A stretch of 64,000 bases of DNA from Zychaea mexicana (Eukaryota; Mucoromycota; Mucoromycetes; Mucorales; Lichtheimiaceae), in assembly GCF_025766255.1 (NCBI RefSeq), contig NW_026516735.1, positions 62,001-126,000 of the forward strand, given 5' to 3'. A model generated the notes under the pieces. It saw nothing but the letters and a program-made list of their open reading frames with translations. It did no database searches and was not told the origin of the DNA. A program made the translations under genes and the position numbers. This document shows, piece after piece, positions 1-12,033 of the stretch (the first letter of the stretch is position 1; every line of letters begins with the position of its first letter).

Positions 1-20
1 ATGCGATAAGGATGACTTAC

Positions 21-1112
21 ATATGCAATTAAACTTGTCTTATTGTGAATGACAGGTACTTCTGCGACAACCGGATCTAGAGTGTTTGTTTGTCGGATTT
101 TCATTGGAAGTTCAACTCCAACATCTTGCTTTCTCCGGCGAATTGGCACCGTGTTCTGTAGTAGAAAGTTGAGCTCAATTAGATTAGCGGCATCAAAGCG
201 TGGGCAGGCTGCCCATCCGTGTGACTCCCTTTCAACTTTTCTGCCGGCAGCTTTTTATCAGTTGCCCGAATGAATCTTGCGGCAATTACTCAATTCCGTA
301 TGTCCGGGGCTGACATGATCCGTCGTGCTTTGGCACCCTTTGGATAACGACGAGACAGGCAATACAACCAATCCGCAATCCTGGACCACCCTGAAGGGTA
401 AACGAGCGTAATTCTTCTCAAGTGCGGATATTCCATGTCAACGCCTTGGTCGCTACTACTAGCCAGTCAAAAGCGCATTTGCACCGGTCAGTTTCAACTC
501 GGGATAATCGCGGACAGTAGTGCGAATGGATGACATCCAAATCCGTAGCGCGCAGTGTTGACAATACGCCAATGAGGGATAAGGAGCGTAAATTAGGCGT
601 GGTGACACAAGGTTTGATGAAGGAAACTCGACCTTATAGGAAGGCCAGTTGGCGATATCATCAGTTGCGGTTACTCCAAAAAGCAACAGAGCATTAAACG
701 TTGGAGCTGTGTCGTTGCGTGGATTGACTTCAACAAGGGTATGCACGAGTGAGAAGAGTAGTGTGGATCGATGTTGTTTTTTCAAAAGACGCGAAGATAT
801 GCTACGGCCAGTGGAAATACAGGGAAGCCAAAGTTTATTTATTGCATCATCGGTCAAGACGCCTTCGTCGATAGACAGTTCGCGAACGGCTGGACCCAAC
901 AACTGCGGTGACAGTCGAGCACTGTTATAGGCATCGGTTTGAAGCTGTCTTACAATCAACAAAGTGTATAATGTAGGCACAAAGTTTTGGTACCACTCTT
1001 TGCAGACGAAGACACAAGCATGAATGTCGCTGAGACCGAGGTGAGCTGCAACCAGAGTATAGATTTCAGGAGGAAGGGACACGCTCGGTCCGCTCGGGCA
1101 AAGCGGTTGCAT
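21..1112 (-). CDS. F-box protein (3' end beyond the window)
   Basis: Substrate-recognition subunit type of an SCF ubiquitin ligase, judged from an F-box-like segment at about residues 11-50 (LPPEIYTLVAAHL... VFVCKEWYQ). The start is the ATG at 1110-1112; the open frame upstream of it has no ATG. Exons on the minus strand: 1112-485, 416-290, 240-21, followed by a donor (gtaagt) at 20, so the gene continues to the left of the window. The in-frame TAG at 459 lies inside a 68-nt intron (484-417) and is not the end of the gene: phases match across both introns and the downstream exons read well (for example FDAANLIELNFLLQNTV). At least 325 residues are encoded here. No leucine-rich repeats are clear. 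It is divergent from the mS26-like gene across about 114 bp. The F-box call is moderately sure; the substrate is unknown. Confidence 0.65.
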
Positions 1113-1226
1113 TTGGACTGCTTTTTCTTTTTTTGGATCGCGGTGCTCATATTTTTTTGAAAGGGCAACGACCCAACAGAAAAAAAAAACATTAAACTGG
1201 GCCAAATACCACATTGAAACCACCCA

Positions 1227-1928
1227 ATGCATCGCTTCATTCAACCACGACGACTCTATTCAACCGCACGTAGTTTTGCACCAGGTTTTGAACCACCTGT
1301 AGGCAGCCGAGAAACGCCCAAAATAGTACCAAAACGACGCAATCCCGCCAGTTCATTACCGTCTCACTTGGGCAATGCCAAAAAAAACACCACCACAACT
1401 GTCACCACTAGCCCCAAGAAACACCATCGCGAACAATTACGTCAGGCACGTCACGAATACGCACAAGAACTCTTGACAAAGCATGGCAAACGTGAAGCAA
1501 CAGCCGCAACAAAACGTGCTGAAAATGAAGAGCGAATGCAACAAGAGAAACAAGCATTGGCAGCAGAACGACAACACGCTTTAGAACGCGAGGCACAATT
1601 GGTCAACTTGTTGAACTTGGATTTGGCAAGCAACAGCACCACAGCCACCCGGGATTCATCAAACCGTCAAGCTGTGCGTGACCAGAACCGTGTGGCCCAT
1701 CAAGAATTGTTGCGCGAACAACGTCGTAAAGAATTGTTGAAATTGTATAGCTCGGCCGAAAGTTTTGTCACGTTGGAGAATTTGGATGCCAAGATCGAGG
1801 CTGCGTTGTCTACGAAGCCTCATCCATCATACCATACGAGCTTGGAGGAATATATCTTGACCTCGACGTCAGAATCGTCCGAGGTGGAGAGAAGAAAGGA
1901 GGTCATCAAGGAAGCCATGGGATTGTAA
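1227..1928 (+). CDS. Mitochondrial small-subunit ribosomal protein, mS26/Pet123-like
   Basis: Intronless 233-residue protein. The N-terminus (MHRFIQPRRLYSTARSF) is a typical mitochondrial targeting sequence: Arg-rich, no acidic residues, with an R-x-Y-S processing-like site. The middle is a long charged helix (HREQLRQARHEYAQELL onwards, about residues 66-180), and the C-terminal part contains FVTLENLDAKIEAAL, which resembles the fungal mS26/Pet123 family of mitochondrial 37S ribosomal proteins from memory. Expected role: structural protein of the mitochondrial small ribosomal subunit. The family assignment is by pattern, not search, so another mitochondrial coiled-coil protein is possible. 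Convergent with the PAQR gene, whose stop lies 236 bp away; an AT-rich stretch with a (TA)n run lies in the shared 3' region. Confidence 0.55.
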   Translation: MHRFIQPRRLYSTARSFAPGFEPPVGSRETPKIVPKRRNPASSLPSHLGNAKKNTTTTVTTSPKKHHREQLRQARHEYAQELLTKHGKREATAATKRAENEERMQQEKQALAAERQHALEREAQLVNLLNLDLASNSTTATRDSSNRQAVRDQNRVAHQELLREQRRKELLKLYSSAESFVTLENLDAKIEAALSTKPHPSYHTSLEEYILTSTSESSEVERRKEVIKEAMGL

Positions 1929-2164
1929 AGTTATTGTGGTGGTTCCTGGTTTTTCTTTCTTTCTTTTATATATATATATATATATAAATATGTATCATTT
2001 CTATTGTTTGTTTGTTTTTTGTTTTAATATGAAACGCTTTTTAAAATATAAAAAAAAGAGTAGGGAAGGGGGAATGCATATACAAAGAACAAAAAGTTGG
2101 AATGTGGTTTAATATATGTAGAGAGTGATGTGGAAGCGAGTCATGTATAGATGTCTCTTGCAGA

Positions 2165-3665
2165 TTAGATGAATTGAGCGCATAGAGGGTTGTCCTTTTG
2201 ATGCCAGAATGCCATGGCTCGCATAACACCAATATAATGCGATGTCACTGCAATAAGTACACAGACATGAAAAATTTGATGGGACGCAAACTAGAATGTA
2301 GAATTTTAGTATCCATCCTCGCCATGTCATTACCCCCTCCCCGGGAGTCATCAAAACAACTTACCCAGATATTAAATGATCCAGGATACCAGCGCTCAGG
2401 AATGCGACACCCATAGATCAATGCACCACCAACATAGGCTACGGCCATCAGGACCAGGTTCCACAAAGAAATCGTATCCGCAGAATTACCAAACTGGCAG
2501 TAACATGGTTTTGTAAGTTGTCACAGAACTTTTTCTTTTTCTTACTGACTCTATACTTACTCCATAAATGATGACGCCATGCAGAGTAGGTACAATTCCG
2601 AATAAGCCTAGTGCCAAGAAAAGACCAGTGCGCATCCATCGATAAGCTGGTGTTCGGAAATGTTTCAAGAGCGCTACGGCTGCAGTCAATGAGCCGAGAA
2701 TCGTAATGATGACTAGGTAAATGACTGATAATGGGAAATATAGAGGGACATTAATACTTGTTCAAAACTAGTCCGCCTCTCTACGAGGTAGTGGTATACA
2801 TCTTATTACTTTGTAAGGTCGGATGGCAATGAAAGCCATAATAAAGGAGCGGATAAAACGAGCCACTATACAACAATTGGATGGCGTCATTAGAATGACC
2901 GGTGCAGCATATCGATGTCAAGAGGGGGAGGGGTGAAAAAAGCTTACACAGTAAGGGTGACAATGCCTGCATAATCACAACGGTTCCACTGGGCAGCGAC
3001 GGGTTCTGAATGACACGAAAAGCAATGGAAACTGCTACTGAAGCCCAAACACACCATGGCGCCGGCGATGAAACAGAAAAAGTAAATGTAATCAGCTGCT
3101 GTGAGACTGTCTGCAAAAGGCTGTTGCCAGACGAAATGAATGGCGAGGCCGAGAAAGAGAATAAATCCCAATAAATGGCTCCAGATATTCACTAAGAAAA
3201 AAAAAAAAAAAGATGAGTTTCTCTCTGTCCTGGTAGGCCGCGAATTGTTATTTTGCCCAGATTGAACAACAAGATGATGCACGGACCACTTTCATTATGA
3301 AGATAAAACAGACTCTGGATGCATTTTGTATAGCTTCCTGTAGGCCTGCGATAACCGGCGGTAATATAGATATTGTCCTGCATCCATTGCGGTAGTTCTG
3401 ACCATGATACTGTTTTTGTTTGAGTCCTCGGATTCGGTTTACCCAACAAGTTGGTACGATCGTCGTCGTCATCATTATTATTGTCACGGCAGAAATCGCG
3501 TGAATCGCTCATTCGATAAGAGGAAGAAGAATCTTCAAGATCGTCGTCGTCGCTATTGGAACGCGTCGTTTGCATAGATCGTTTACTTTCGTCGTCGTCG
3601 TCGTCGTTGTCTTCCGGCCTTTGCTGTTGTTTCTGTCGTTGTCTTGGCGTAGTATAAGTTACCAT
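2165..3665 (-). CDS. PAQR / Izh-type seven-helix membrane protein (adiponectin-receptor and hemolysin III family)
   Basis: Six exons: 3665-3287, 3191-2948, 2865-2810, 2724-2561, 2493-2365, 2290-2165; 365 residues. All five introns (71-95 nt) are GT-AG and phase-consistent. Family hallmarks are in order: ELPQWMQDNIYITAGYRRP, HNESVNIWSHLLG (rebuilt exactly across intron 1), SSSFHCFSCHSEPV with the conserved metal-site His, and near the C-terminus FASHQIFHV with the HxxxH pair. PAQR proteins are membrane receptors or ceramidase-like enzymes; fungal Izh members act in lipid and zinc homeostasis. The first about 88 residues are a non-family, acidic Asp/Ser/Asn-rich cytosolic tail. The start is the ATG at 3665 because a TATATAAA box (3742-3735) sits 70 bp upstream and the longer open frame begins with TTG. 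Confidence 0.92.
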
Positions 3666-3734
3666 GCCCCACAAATGTTTCTTTCGTGTTTCTATTTGCA
3701 ACCCACCAAAAAAATTGAACAAGGTGGAGTGGGC

Positions 3735-3742
3735 TTTATATA
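3735..3742 (-). promoter_or_regulatory. TATA box of the PAQR gene
   Basis: TATATAAA on the minus strand, 70 bp upstream of the chosen ATG at 3665. It would place transcription start near 3705, which excludes the longer TTG-initiated frame starting at 3722. Confidence 0.6.
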
Positions 3743-6446
3743 AATGCTGGCCAAAAAAAAAAAAATAGAAAAAAGGCCAACAAGGGGGGTTTTGGGTGTT
3801 TTTCTGACACTAATAAACGCGCTCGTTTCACTGGGATAACCGCTGTCTTTGTCTCCGGTCAATCCCAAATTACCCACTTTGGGATAATTTCAAAAAGGTG
3901 GTGATTCCGACTCCCCAACGAGTGGGCTTTTACACTTTTCACGTGGAAATTTGGGGAAATTTGACAGTTATATAAATCCATTCATGAAAAAAGAGCATGA
4001 AAAACGATCATTTTGTAAGATGATTTGTGTACTGTACGGCAATTTCTTAAGCTTTAAAAGATATTGGAAACATGCTGACCGTACACGACCACGTACTTGT
4101 TTTAATCGAGTTCACTAAATGTATATCATTAACACGTTTTAGGCGATTGAATCGTCCTTTAACAGAAAAAAAAGTTATTTTGTTAGGCGTTGTGCGGGCT
4201 CATCTTCATGGGCTCCAAAGCTGGCACACCTATATAGGATACAGTGATTATACACCAGCAATTCCAAAGTATATCGTTGCTTTCTTTCTATATTCTGGAA
4301 ATGGTAATCTCAAACTGTGGGGGATACCTCACTCATAACGTGCTTTGTCGAGATTGACGTGTTGGTGTGGCAACAGACAAGAAAAACGATAGTGCCCACT
4401 CAATGATAGGCAAAGGGAGACGTACTATGTAGGACTTGGCATGTAATATGAGATATCTCTCTCTTTATGCCCGATTCCTGGGCTAGTCGATGGAAAGAAG
4501 CATATTCACTTTCTGTTGTTTAACCAAATGGTATTGCTAGTGTGGTGGTGGTGGTGGTGGTGGTGGTGGAGGTGGTGGACGAGTACAGAAAGCTCTCAAG
4601 TAAGATTGTTCCCCGGCTGCCTCATGATAGATGAAAGCCTATCGATTCGTCGCTTTTTCTTTTTTGGGTTTAGCCTTTAAAATGCGTAAGGAGGAGCAGA
4701 GTTGACACGAATATGTTACACAGTCGTACTTGCAAAGTAGGACTCAAAAGGTACCTCGTCCTTGTCAATCACTTGTTATCGACACAAGGAACAATTACAA
4801 GAACGTGACGCAAGTTGTTGTGTGGTATCTCATCATGTGGTTTAGGAAGTTTGACGACAAGCAATCATCATCCATTGGGTATTTTGACAGCAGCAGATGC
4901 GATACTTGAGATAACAGTCAATCCAAATTCTAGAGACAGGTGGTGGGCCACAATTCGTGTGCAACTCCTGGTCGTATATAAGTTCCTATCCGCGATAGAA
5001 AGTGGTGGCACCCCCAGACAAAAGCCATCGTCGACTGCTTTTATCTTGGCATTTACAATAGAATGGGCTGACAAAGTAGAGGACGGTACCCGAGCGCAAT
5101 TCAAAAAGGCTGCTACTACAACAACAACACCCCGGGCGCTGTCATGAAATGTTGTTGTTCGGCTGAAGGGTGGCGCCCGGTTACATGTCTGTTTGCTTGT
5201 ATCATCGATTATACAACAACAACAACAGATTAACCATCAAGGTGGTATTTTCTCGCGTATTCCATCCGTCCTGGCTGCAAGCTTATGTCTTTGACATCAT
5301 GGGCCCCACGCACTCACACACACTCACTCTCACTCTCACTCACAAAGACTCACAGTGCACGGGAGATCATCGTAACATCATGAAACGCACAAGTAAAATG
5401 AATCTTTTGACGACAATGACGAGTAGGTGCTGTCATGCCAAGCATCCTTCATGTTCGGGGGCCAAGTTCTTTAAGGGAAAAACAAGGTCCCTCATTCTCC
5501 CTTTTTTTTTACAGAGGAAAGTGCAGGTGTCGTTTTTCCATTTTGACACGGCTGGTCTGTGTGGATGACGGGGTTGTTTCTCCATTTAGCTTTATAAATA
5601 ACAGCGTTGTAGACACGACTGCGGTCAGAAAAAAAAAAAAAGAGGTTGTAGCATGATGGGATGGTGTGAGTGAAGAAACAACAACAACAACAACAACAAT
5701 GCAGTCCGGGCTGGTCCCTTTCCGAATGATCACACCAGCAACAACAACAACAAAACAACATAGAAGCACAGCAATCAAAACCCACCCTCCTCCTAAATTT
5801 CATGCTCCTTACTTGAAGGGGCGCAGCTTTTCTCTTTCTCTCTCTCTCTCTCGCCGCCTCATGTATTTATTTCGCACTAAATTATATTTTTTTTTTTTGA
5901 CAGGCGTAAAGTTGTCAAATTATGAAATCCCCCTTTTTTACCAACTTATCATAAAAAGGCTGTCCCCCCTGCATGTGACATTCCCCCCCCACCCAATCCG
6001 TTGAACAAGTCAAGGTATGAGATAGACCGAGCAGTGTGTGTGTGTGTGTGCTTTAATAGAGTGTGCCTTGAGTGGGGGAATAATGTATATGTACCAGAAC
6101 AACAAAGAAGGTAAAAAAGAAAGAAAGAGAGAGCCAGCAGTAGGGTTGCTTGTGTGTGGTGGGGTGGGGGGTGGAAATATTACAACAAGATTTTTGAAAG
6201 ATATACAGAAGAAGAAATAGATCATACACACGGAAGAAGAAGAAGAAGAAAGGGGGGTTGGGGTTATTTTGACCGTAGTCTATATAAGATATGACAGATA
6301 TGTGTGTGTATATATATATAAAGATGAAGATAGAGAGAGAGAGAGAATGTATATACGTTATGATATCGAAGGGTGCAAGTGGGGAAAAAAAACGTACGCA
6401 AAAGAGAAAGGGTTTTGTCGCCGGGTAAAGAAGAAGAAGAAGAAGA
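3743..6446. other. Intergenic region with microsatellites
   Basis: About 2.7 kb between the PAQR promoter and the 3' end of the TALE gene. Simple repeats are the main content: (GGT)n at about 4542-4578, CA/CT-rich runs at about 5300-5342, (CAA)n at about 5680-5699, (CT)n at about 5827-5850, (GT)n at about 6036-6050 and GAA/AG runs at 6230-6440. A TATA-like motif (tatataag) lies near 4976, but no open frame around it looks like protein. No gene is supported. Confidence 0.5.
4542..4578. repeat. (GGT)n microsatellite
   Basis: About 12 GGT/GTG units with one GGA interruption, in the noncoding spacer upstream of the PAQR gene. Confidence 0.8.
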
Positions 6447-8020
6447 CTAACTCGTAGTACTGGTAGTCCGGCTTGCACGTCTAGTAGTAGTAGTGGTAGT
6501 ATTATTATTGTATGAGGAAGAAGCAGCGAACCCGTCATAATCCTGATGATGATGATGGTGGTGTTGATGATGATGGTCTTCATAGTCTTCATCATCATGG
6601 TCGTCCGGCAGCACTTCATCCGCCAGCATGGGCCTCAGAATCCGCCGTCTTGCATTGATAAACCAGTTGGAAATCTGATTCCGTGCCAAACCGGTTTTCT
6701 TGACAAGCGCAATCTTTTCGTCTTCGTTCGGATAAGGATGCTCCTTGTGTTCCGTCAACCAAGTCTTTAGGATGGCCGTGACAGGCTTCGGCAAGTTGCT
6801 GCGTTGTCGCTTCTTCACAACCTGTGCTGTTGTTGTTGTTGTTGTTGTTGTCTGCTTGATTTGAATGCCGTGACTACTTGAGTTGTTGTTGCTGCTGCTG
6901 CGCTTTTGAGGGTGATGGTGGTGATTAGGGCTGTGGTGATTGTGATGCAGGTTCAATTGTCCAGTTTGTATAACCGGCGCAGCCTTCTTGGCTCGTTTTT
7001 GTCGTGCAACGTGCATCGTGGGTGGGTGGCTGCGTCGTTGATAGGGTCGTCGCTCAGCAGCAGCAGCAGCAGCCAAAGTTGATGTAGTATTGGTGGTAGC
7101 TGTGGACGAGGAAGGTTGTTGTTGTTGTTGTTGTTGTTGCGGTGGTGGTGAGGATGAGGATGAGGACGAGGTAGACGAGGACGGAACGATACGGTTCCAT
7201 TCGGCAGGAGGTTCGCGTGGCGTAAGGGATGCGGGCGACGATGATGAAACGAGTGATGGAACGGGGGAAAGCGGTTTGTCGGCTGTTGCATCGGCTAATG
7301 ACAATTCACCCCAAGGGGAAAATGGTGGTTAGTCTTCTTTCTTTTTTCCTTTTCCTTTCTTTCCTTTCTTTCATAATCCAAGTTGTTCAAATGTGCGTCT
7401 GTGTGTGAGCGAGAAGAACAACTGGGGTGCACAGACTCGGGGAAAAGGGGGTTCTGTTTCTTTTTTGGGGGGGTTGAAAGGGCGCGGTGATGTGTGAGTG
7501 AGTGAGTGTGTGTGTGTTGTGTGTGCAAGTACAAGAGGGAGAGAGAGAGAGAGAGAAGGAGAGAGGCAGTGGTATTACAAGAAGGGTAAAGGGTATGTGC
7601 GCCAACAACAATAAAATAATGATTCGCATTACAGTGTCTGTCATCTTTACCTTTGGAACATGCCACCATGACATCAGCCCAGAACCGGCCATTGTCTTCT
7701 AGCATCTGATGGATCCGTTTCTTCGACGACTCTATCGACGGGACATAGTGTGGATCCCTGTACGGGATATGTACGTGTTCAAGGTCGCCTGACCCGTCCC
7801 GAACGAATCTGTGGTCATGGAAGAGTATGACAGGGCTGAATACCCGCCGCTGCTATTTCATAAACGATGGTGTGTGAGTATGTGCGAGGTATCTTAAAGA
7901 GAGAGAGAGAGAGAAACACAAGTATACAAGTGGAAAGGGGAACGGCATGTCAAAAAATAGTACAGAGTGGGGGGCATTTTTTACCTTGTTATCGGTTGAT
8001 GGCAGGACACAGTTTGACAT
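6447..8020 (-). CDS. TALE-class homeodomain transcription factor
   Basis: DNA-binding regulator. Three exons: 8020-7985, 7852-7651, 7294-6447; 361 residues, phases 0 and 1 match. The homeodomain (about residues 240-305) is of the KN/TALE type, with the three-residue loop extension marked by EHPYPNEDEK and the recognition helix NQISNWFINARRR. Before it lie poly-S, poly-Q, poly-A, His-rich and poly-T tracts, typical of activation regions. Residues 13-79 (second exon, containing RVFSPVILFHDHRFVRDG and MLEDNGRFWADVMVAC) form a dense, non-repetitive block that I do not recognise. The 12-codon first exon (MSNCVLPSTDNK) is chosen because it supplies an ATG in phase with a good donor (gtaaaa). The homeodomain call is firm; the first two exons are a model. 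Confidence 0.85.
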
Positions 8021-9856
8021 TATTGATTTTGGCAGAATTTTAAAATGGAGAAAGAAAGAGGAGTGGGGTGGGTGGTGTGTTTTTTATTGGAGATGGCAGT
8101 AGTTGCAAAAAAAAAAACTGTGGTGCCCGTCTTTTTTTTTTTTACAAGACTTTCGCAAGTTGGTAGTAGTAGCAGTAGTAGTGTTTAAACCAAAATAAAA
8201 AAAAAAAAAAGAGAGAAGGAAGGAAAGAAAGAAAGGGAGCAACTTGTTCGAGCGGGGGAAAAAATGGCGGTGTGTGCCACGAGTTGACGAAATGAGTTGT
8301 GTGTGTACCACCTGCACTACTACTACTATGTATACACGTCTGGGCGTCTGGGAAAAATAATAGAAAAAGATGTCAATTTTCCAATTGGGCCTGTGACGTT
8401 ATATTTTCTACTACTACTACTACTACTGCCACTGTCTCTAACAACAACCCATCTTTTTGTTTTAATAAAGAGAGTCAAGTGATGCCCAACTGCTACGATT
8501 ACTACTAAAAAGAAGAAGGGTACCTTTTGTTCAAAATTGTCTGTCGCTGTGAAAATCAAAAATGGTTTATCCGCTATCTTTACACTATCTCTCTTTGGAT
8601 GATTGTGGATGCAACGTATCAACTGTCTTTTTAAGCCATCATCCCACCCCAAGAAAAGAAGGTTATTATTGTTCTTTCGTAAGGGGGTCTCGCTCGCTCA
8701 ATGATCCAGAATCCCAAAGGGATCATGGGATTGTTTCAGCAGCAGCATTTATTACGTCAATCCTATCATGCTGGGACGGGACTTGTATTTTCTACGTGTG
8801 AAATCATAATCTGTCAAACCCGCTTTCTTTTTTGTAATTTTGGTTCGCCGATGCAATTGTTGGTTTTTTGGTGTGATTGCCGTGGACGAGGGTTTTACTC
8901 AACAATGAATGATTTAGTGTTGTTAGAGAGTTGCCGGGAAATATTATTGCTGTTGTGTCCGTTGTTGTCAAGGGAAAGCACATGAATGCTCCTTTTTTTG
9001 CTCCCTTGTGTATGTGTGTGTGTGTGTGTGTGTAAGTGACACAAGAAACCTCGTCATCATCATCGCTATTACCAGCACCGCCAGCCCAATATTTCACTCT
9101 CAAAAAGCATAATAGGACTTGATCGCAATCCTATCGATACAGTCATTGTTTGTTTTTCACATGCCCCAATCAATAACAATGGCTCAGTAATGGGCTATGG
9201 GCTAACCGCCTTGGGCGTATAATTAATATATTGCTGCTGTTGTTGTTGTTGTTTGTTGCATATCATCAAGCTCGTCGTGAGAATATATAAAGACAAGCAC
9301 CAGCCATTGAAAGCAAGAATTTTTATTTTACTATTTAAACTAAAGACAATCGATCATTAACGGCATTTGAACAACAACAACAACAACAACAACAGTGTCG
9401 CGTGTACTGTCTGTGTATTATAAGTGGCAGCAGGTATCGTCAAACGCTGAGCGAAAGAAGAGCTTATCGTTTGTGATAACTATACAAATGCAAACCATAC
9501 ACAATGACAGGAAACGACCTTCAGCTCTGTTGATTTTTTGGTGTCAATAACACACTTTGTGTGAGACAGGCCTTGTGCTACTGGAAAGAGACAGCTGTCT
9601 TACTACTAGACAAGTGCAATACTGAGTATATATCAATCGAGCTGCCAGTACCGTCATTATCGAGAGTTCTCGTATCATTGGCTTTATCATGTTCTCATTA
9701 CAATCTGAGTTTATTATGCTTTCAGATACTGTATCTCTCAAAGCCAGGATTTCAATTCACAAGAACAGATGAATGGTCAATAAATAGGAATGCAATAAAG
9801 GAGATGTATTTATAGGATGGTGGTCGTCGTGGTTTGTGGGGTAAAATTAAGAATAT
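8021..9856. other. Intergenic region upstream of the TALE gene
   Basis: About 1.8 kb. It contains the 5' leader side of the TALE gene (A/T runs, AGT repeats near 8164-8182), a (GT)n run at about 9009-9033, (GTT)n at about 9236-9255 and (AAC)n at about 9372-9396. A TATA motif (tatataaa) at about 9287-9294 on the plus strand is not followed by a convincing gene. A short open stretch on the minus strand ending at a possible donor near 8519 looks partly protein-like but could not be joined to the TALE gene. No gene is called. Confidence 0.4.
9009..9033. repeat. (GT)n microsatellite
   Basis: About 12 GT units with a single A interruption, noncoding, upstream of the TALE gene. Confidence 0.75.
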
Positions 9857-12033
9857 TTATCGTAGCTCATACTGTTCTCCTCGTGCGTGTTGATGCTTGC
9901 CATTATCTCCATCATTTATGAGATCATTGCTGTCTGTGCTGTCTCGATAACTTGACATTGCACCATCCACCAACAACATGGGTGTGCTTTCAGCGACCAT
10001 GCTATACATGGGTTCCCGAGGATGATGATGATGACGACGATGTTCACGATCTGAAATTGCCTCTGTATCCAGCGCTCCTTCTAGCTCTTGATCACGGACA
10101 TCTTTGTGTGCCTGTCGAGTAGCACGACGTAGCTTCAGCCAATTGTATAAGCCAATACCAAATAATGTGATGCATAGACCGATCGTATTGACAATGGTCA
10201 AGACGTCGCCAAATACAAGTGTTGAGATGAAGATCGTTGCCACTTCCTAGAATTTCCGTACAACAGTTTCCATCCCATTCGTTAATATAAGGAACTCTCT
10301 CTCTCTCTTTCTAAAAAAAGAACAGCCTTCATACCTTAAAGATACCGCAGACACTCAGGGTTACCACGGATGTCCGTTTAATCAAAAAGAATTCCGCCAT
10401 GATCATACAGAATGCCAAACATCCACCCACAAGAATGATTCCGGTCTATCAACGGCGTACACGCAAGCTTTATAAGTAACACACACACACACACACAAAG
10501 GTAGACAGGTTGTCCAATCACGATACGTACAGTATGAATGCCTTCACCAAAGGTGACAAAGAACGCGCTGCGGAAAATGGTGGGATAGCCTTCGATCGGG
10601 GCGGACAGTACAATCAGGATCACGGCTTGTGCGGGTGCCAGAAAGAAGATGGATGCGAAAGGATTACTTAATCCTATGCTTTCTTTGCGAAGGAGTAATT
10701 CGGTAAGCGCCCATCGAAGACCACCACAAGCAGAAGCAGTCATGACGCAGATGAAGCTGTTTAAATTAAAGATATAAATATTTAAAGAGTTCTCTTTTTC
10801 CTTTGTTAGCCCCCAAATGATTTTGGCATGAATCTTTTTTTACCCGACTAATTCAAATTCAGTTTCATCTGACACCATGAGGATGACACCGGTAATAATG
10901 ATAAGAATAATGCAGATGAGTTTCAAGCTAGGCTTTTCGAGACGAAAGAGAAATGCAAACAGGAGTACAAAGGCGAGGGTAGATGACTTGCACATTGCTG
11001 TTTTTTGTAAAGTGGAAAACATCCTGTAAGTCAACTTTAAATTTCCCCCCCCCCCCAAATTGTCGCAAGAGAGAACTACACAAAAAGAAAAACTACTCAC
11101 TGTAGAATGACAGAGTGATGGTTTTGAGGGAAAGGTTTGACAGGCCAATGTCAAGGCTGGTTGCCAATGCACATGGAAGCACCTTGAATCTAATTTCACA
11201 ATAGAGGCGGGAACTTGTTACAATGCATCCATCATCTTCTTTCAAGCATAAACCGGGTTGTTTAAAGCGAGGGTGACGACCCCATTTTGTTTTGTTTTTT
11301 TTTTCTCCTTACATATATTCTCGGACCGTGGGTCTTTTGGTGGGCCGTAACCTAGGCACCAAGAGGATCGATAATCCTGAAAAAATGAATTGGACGACCA
11401 TGTGAATGCTGGAAACAAAGAGGGGAAACTGGAAATTGTAATGTTCTGCTGAGAACATCCATTTGTTATATACAGAGAGAAACGTCGCAAACTACGAAAT
11501 ACCATCCCCATCATCAGTTGTCTGCTATCGCGATTCACCCGGTTATTGTGTTGTGTAATAATAATAAGAAGAAGAACAAACAAGACCCCTTACCAGGTAC
11601 CTATGGTAGTATTACATTGATATATAGATTCTTTTAGCCGTGGCAAACGAAAAAGAGAGAGAGGAGGAGGAGGGGTAAACCCCCCAACGTTCAACAGCAA
11701 CAACGGAAAAGATCGTTACCATGTCAATATCCACAGTACATTGATTCCCGACGTCTTTAATAAAGCAATGCTTTGTGGACTGAGTCGTTTGCGAATCGAA
11801 CCACCGTCGCTTGTTCGTGTCGGTTGTTCTTGTTGTAACAACCGTTCCGAAGGTTGTGATAAGCGACCGTCGTCGTCGTCGTCGTCGTCGTCATCTTGAA
11901 ACGTATATGCATCGCTTTCTACCGGTGAATGGGCCGGTCCTGTAGGGTCTGTCTTGCTACTGGGGCGATGCTCCATCGCACTATCGTGTGTTGCTGTCGC
12001 GTCATCCAATGATGCTGCTGCTGCATGTACCAT
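9857..12033 (-). CDS. SLC35C2-like nucleotide-sugar / triose-phosphate-type transporter
   Basis: Golgi/ER-type membrane transporter of the drug/metabolite transporter superfamily. Eight exons: 12033-11720, 11600-11594, 11491-11313, 11189-11101, 10997-10844, 10756-10531, 10445-10335, 10246-9857; 489 residues, all phases consistent. Signatures: [20 protein letters not shown] in helix 1, then [46 protein letters not shown] and [15 protein letters not shown], the conserved order of the SLC35C/TPT family, with about ten hydrophobic helices. The N-terminus has an Asp run, and the roughly 90-residue cytosolic C-tail is His/acid-rich. Exon 2 is only 7 nt (GTACCTG); without it the frame breaks and the W-Y-L of helix 1 is lost. 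The exact substrate is unknown. Confidence 0.9.

Noticed and set aside
8326..8652. Minus-strand frame ending at a possible donor (gtaccc), considered as an upstream exon of the TALE gene
   Set aside because: A nearer exon (8020-7985) supplies an ATG and joins exon 2 in phase with a better donor; the 8326-8652 frame starts with TTG and would need a 660-nt intron.
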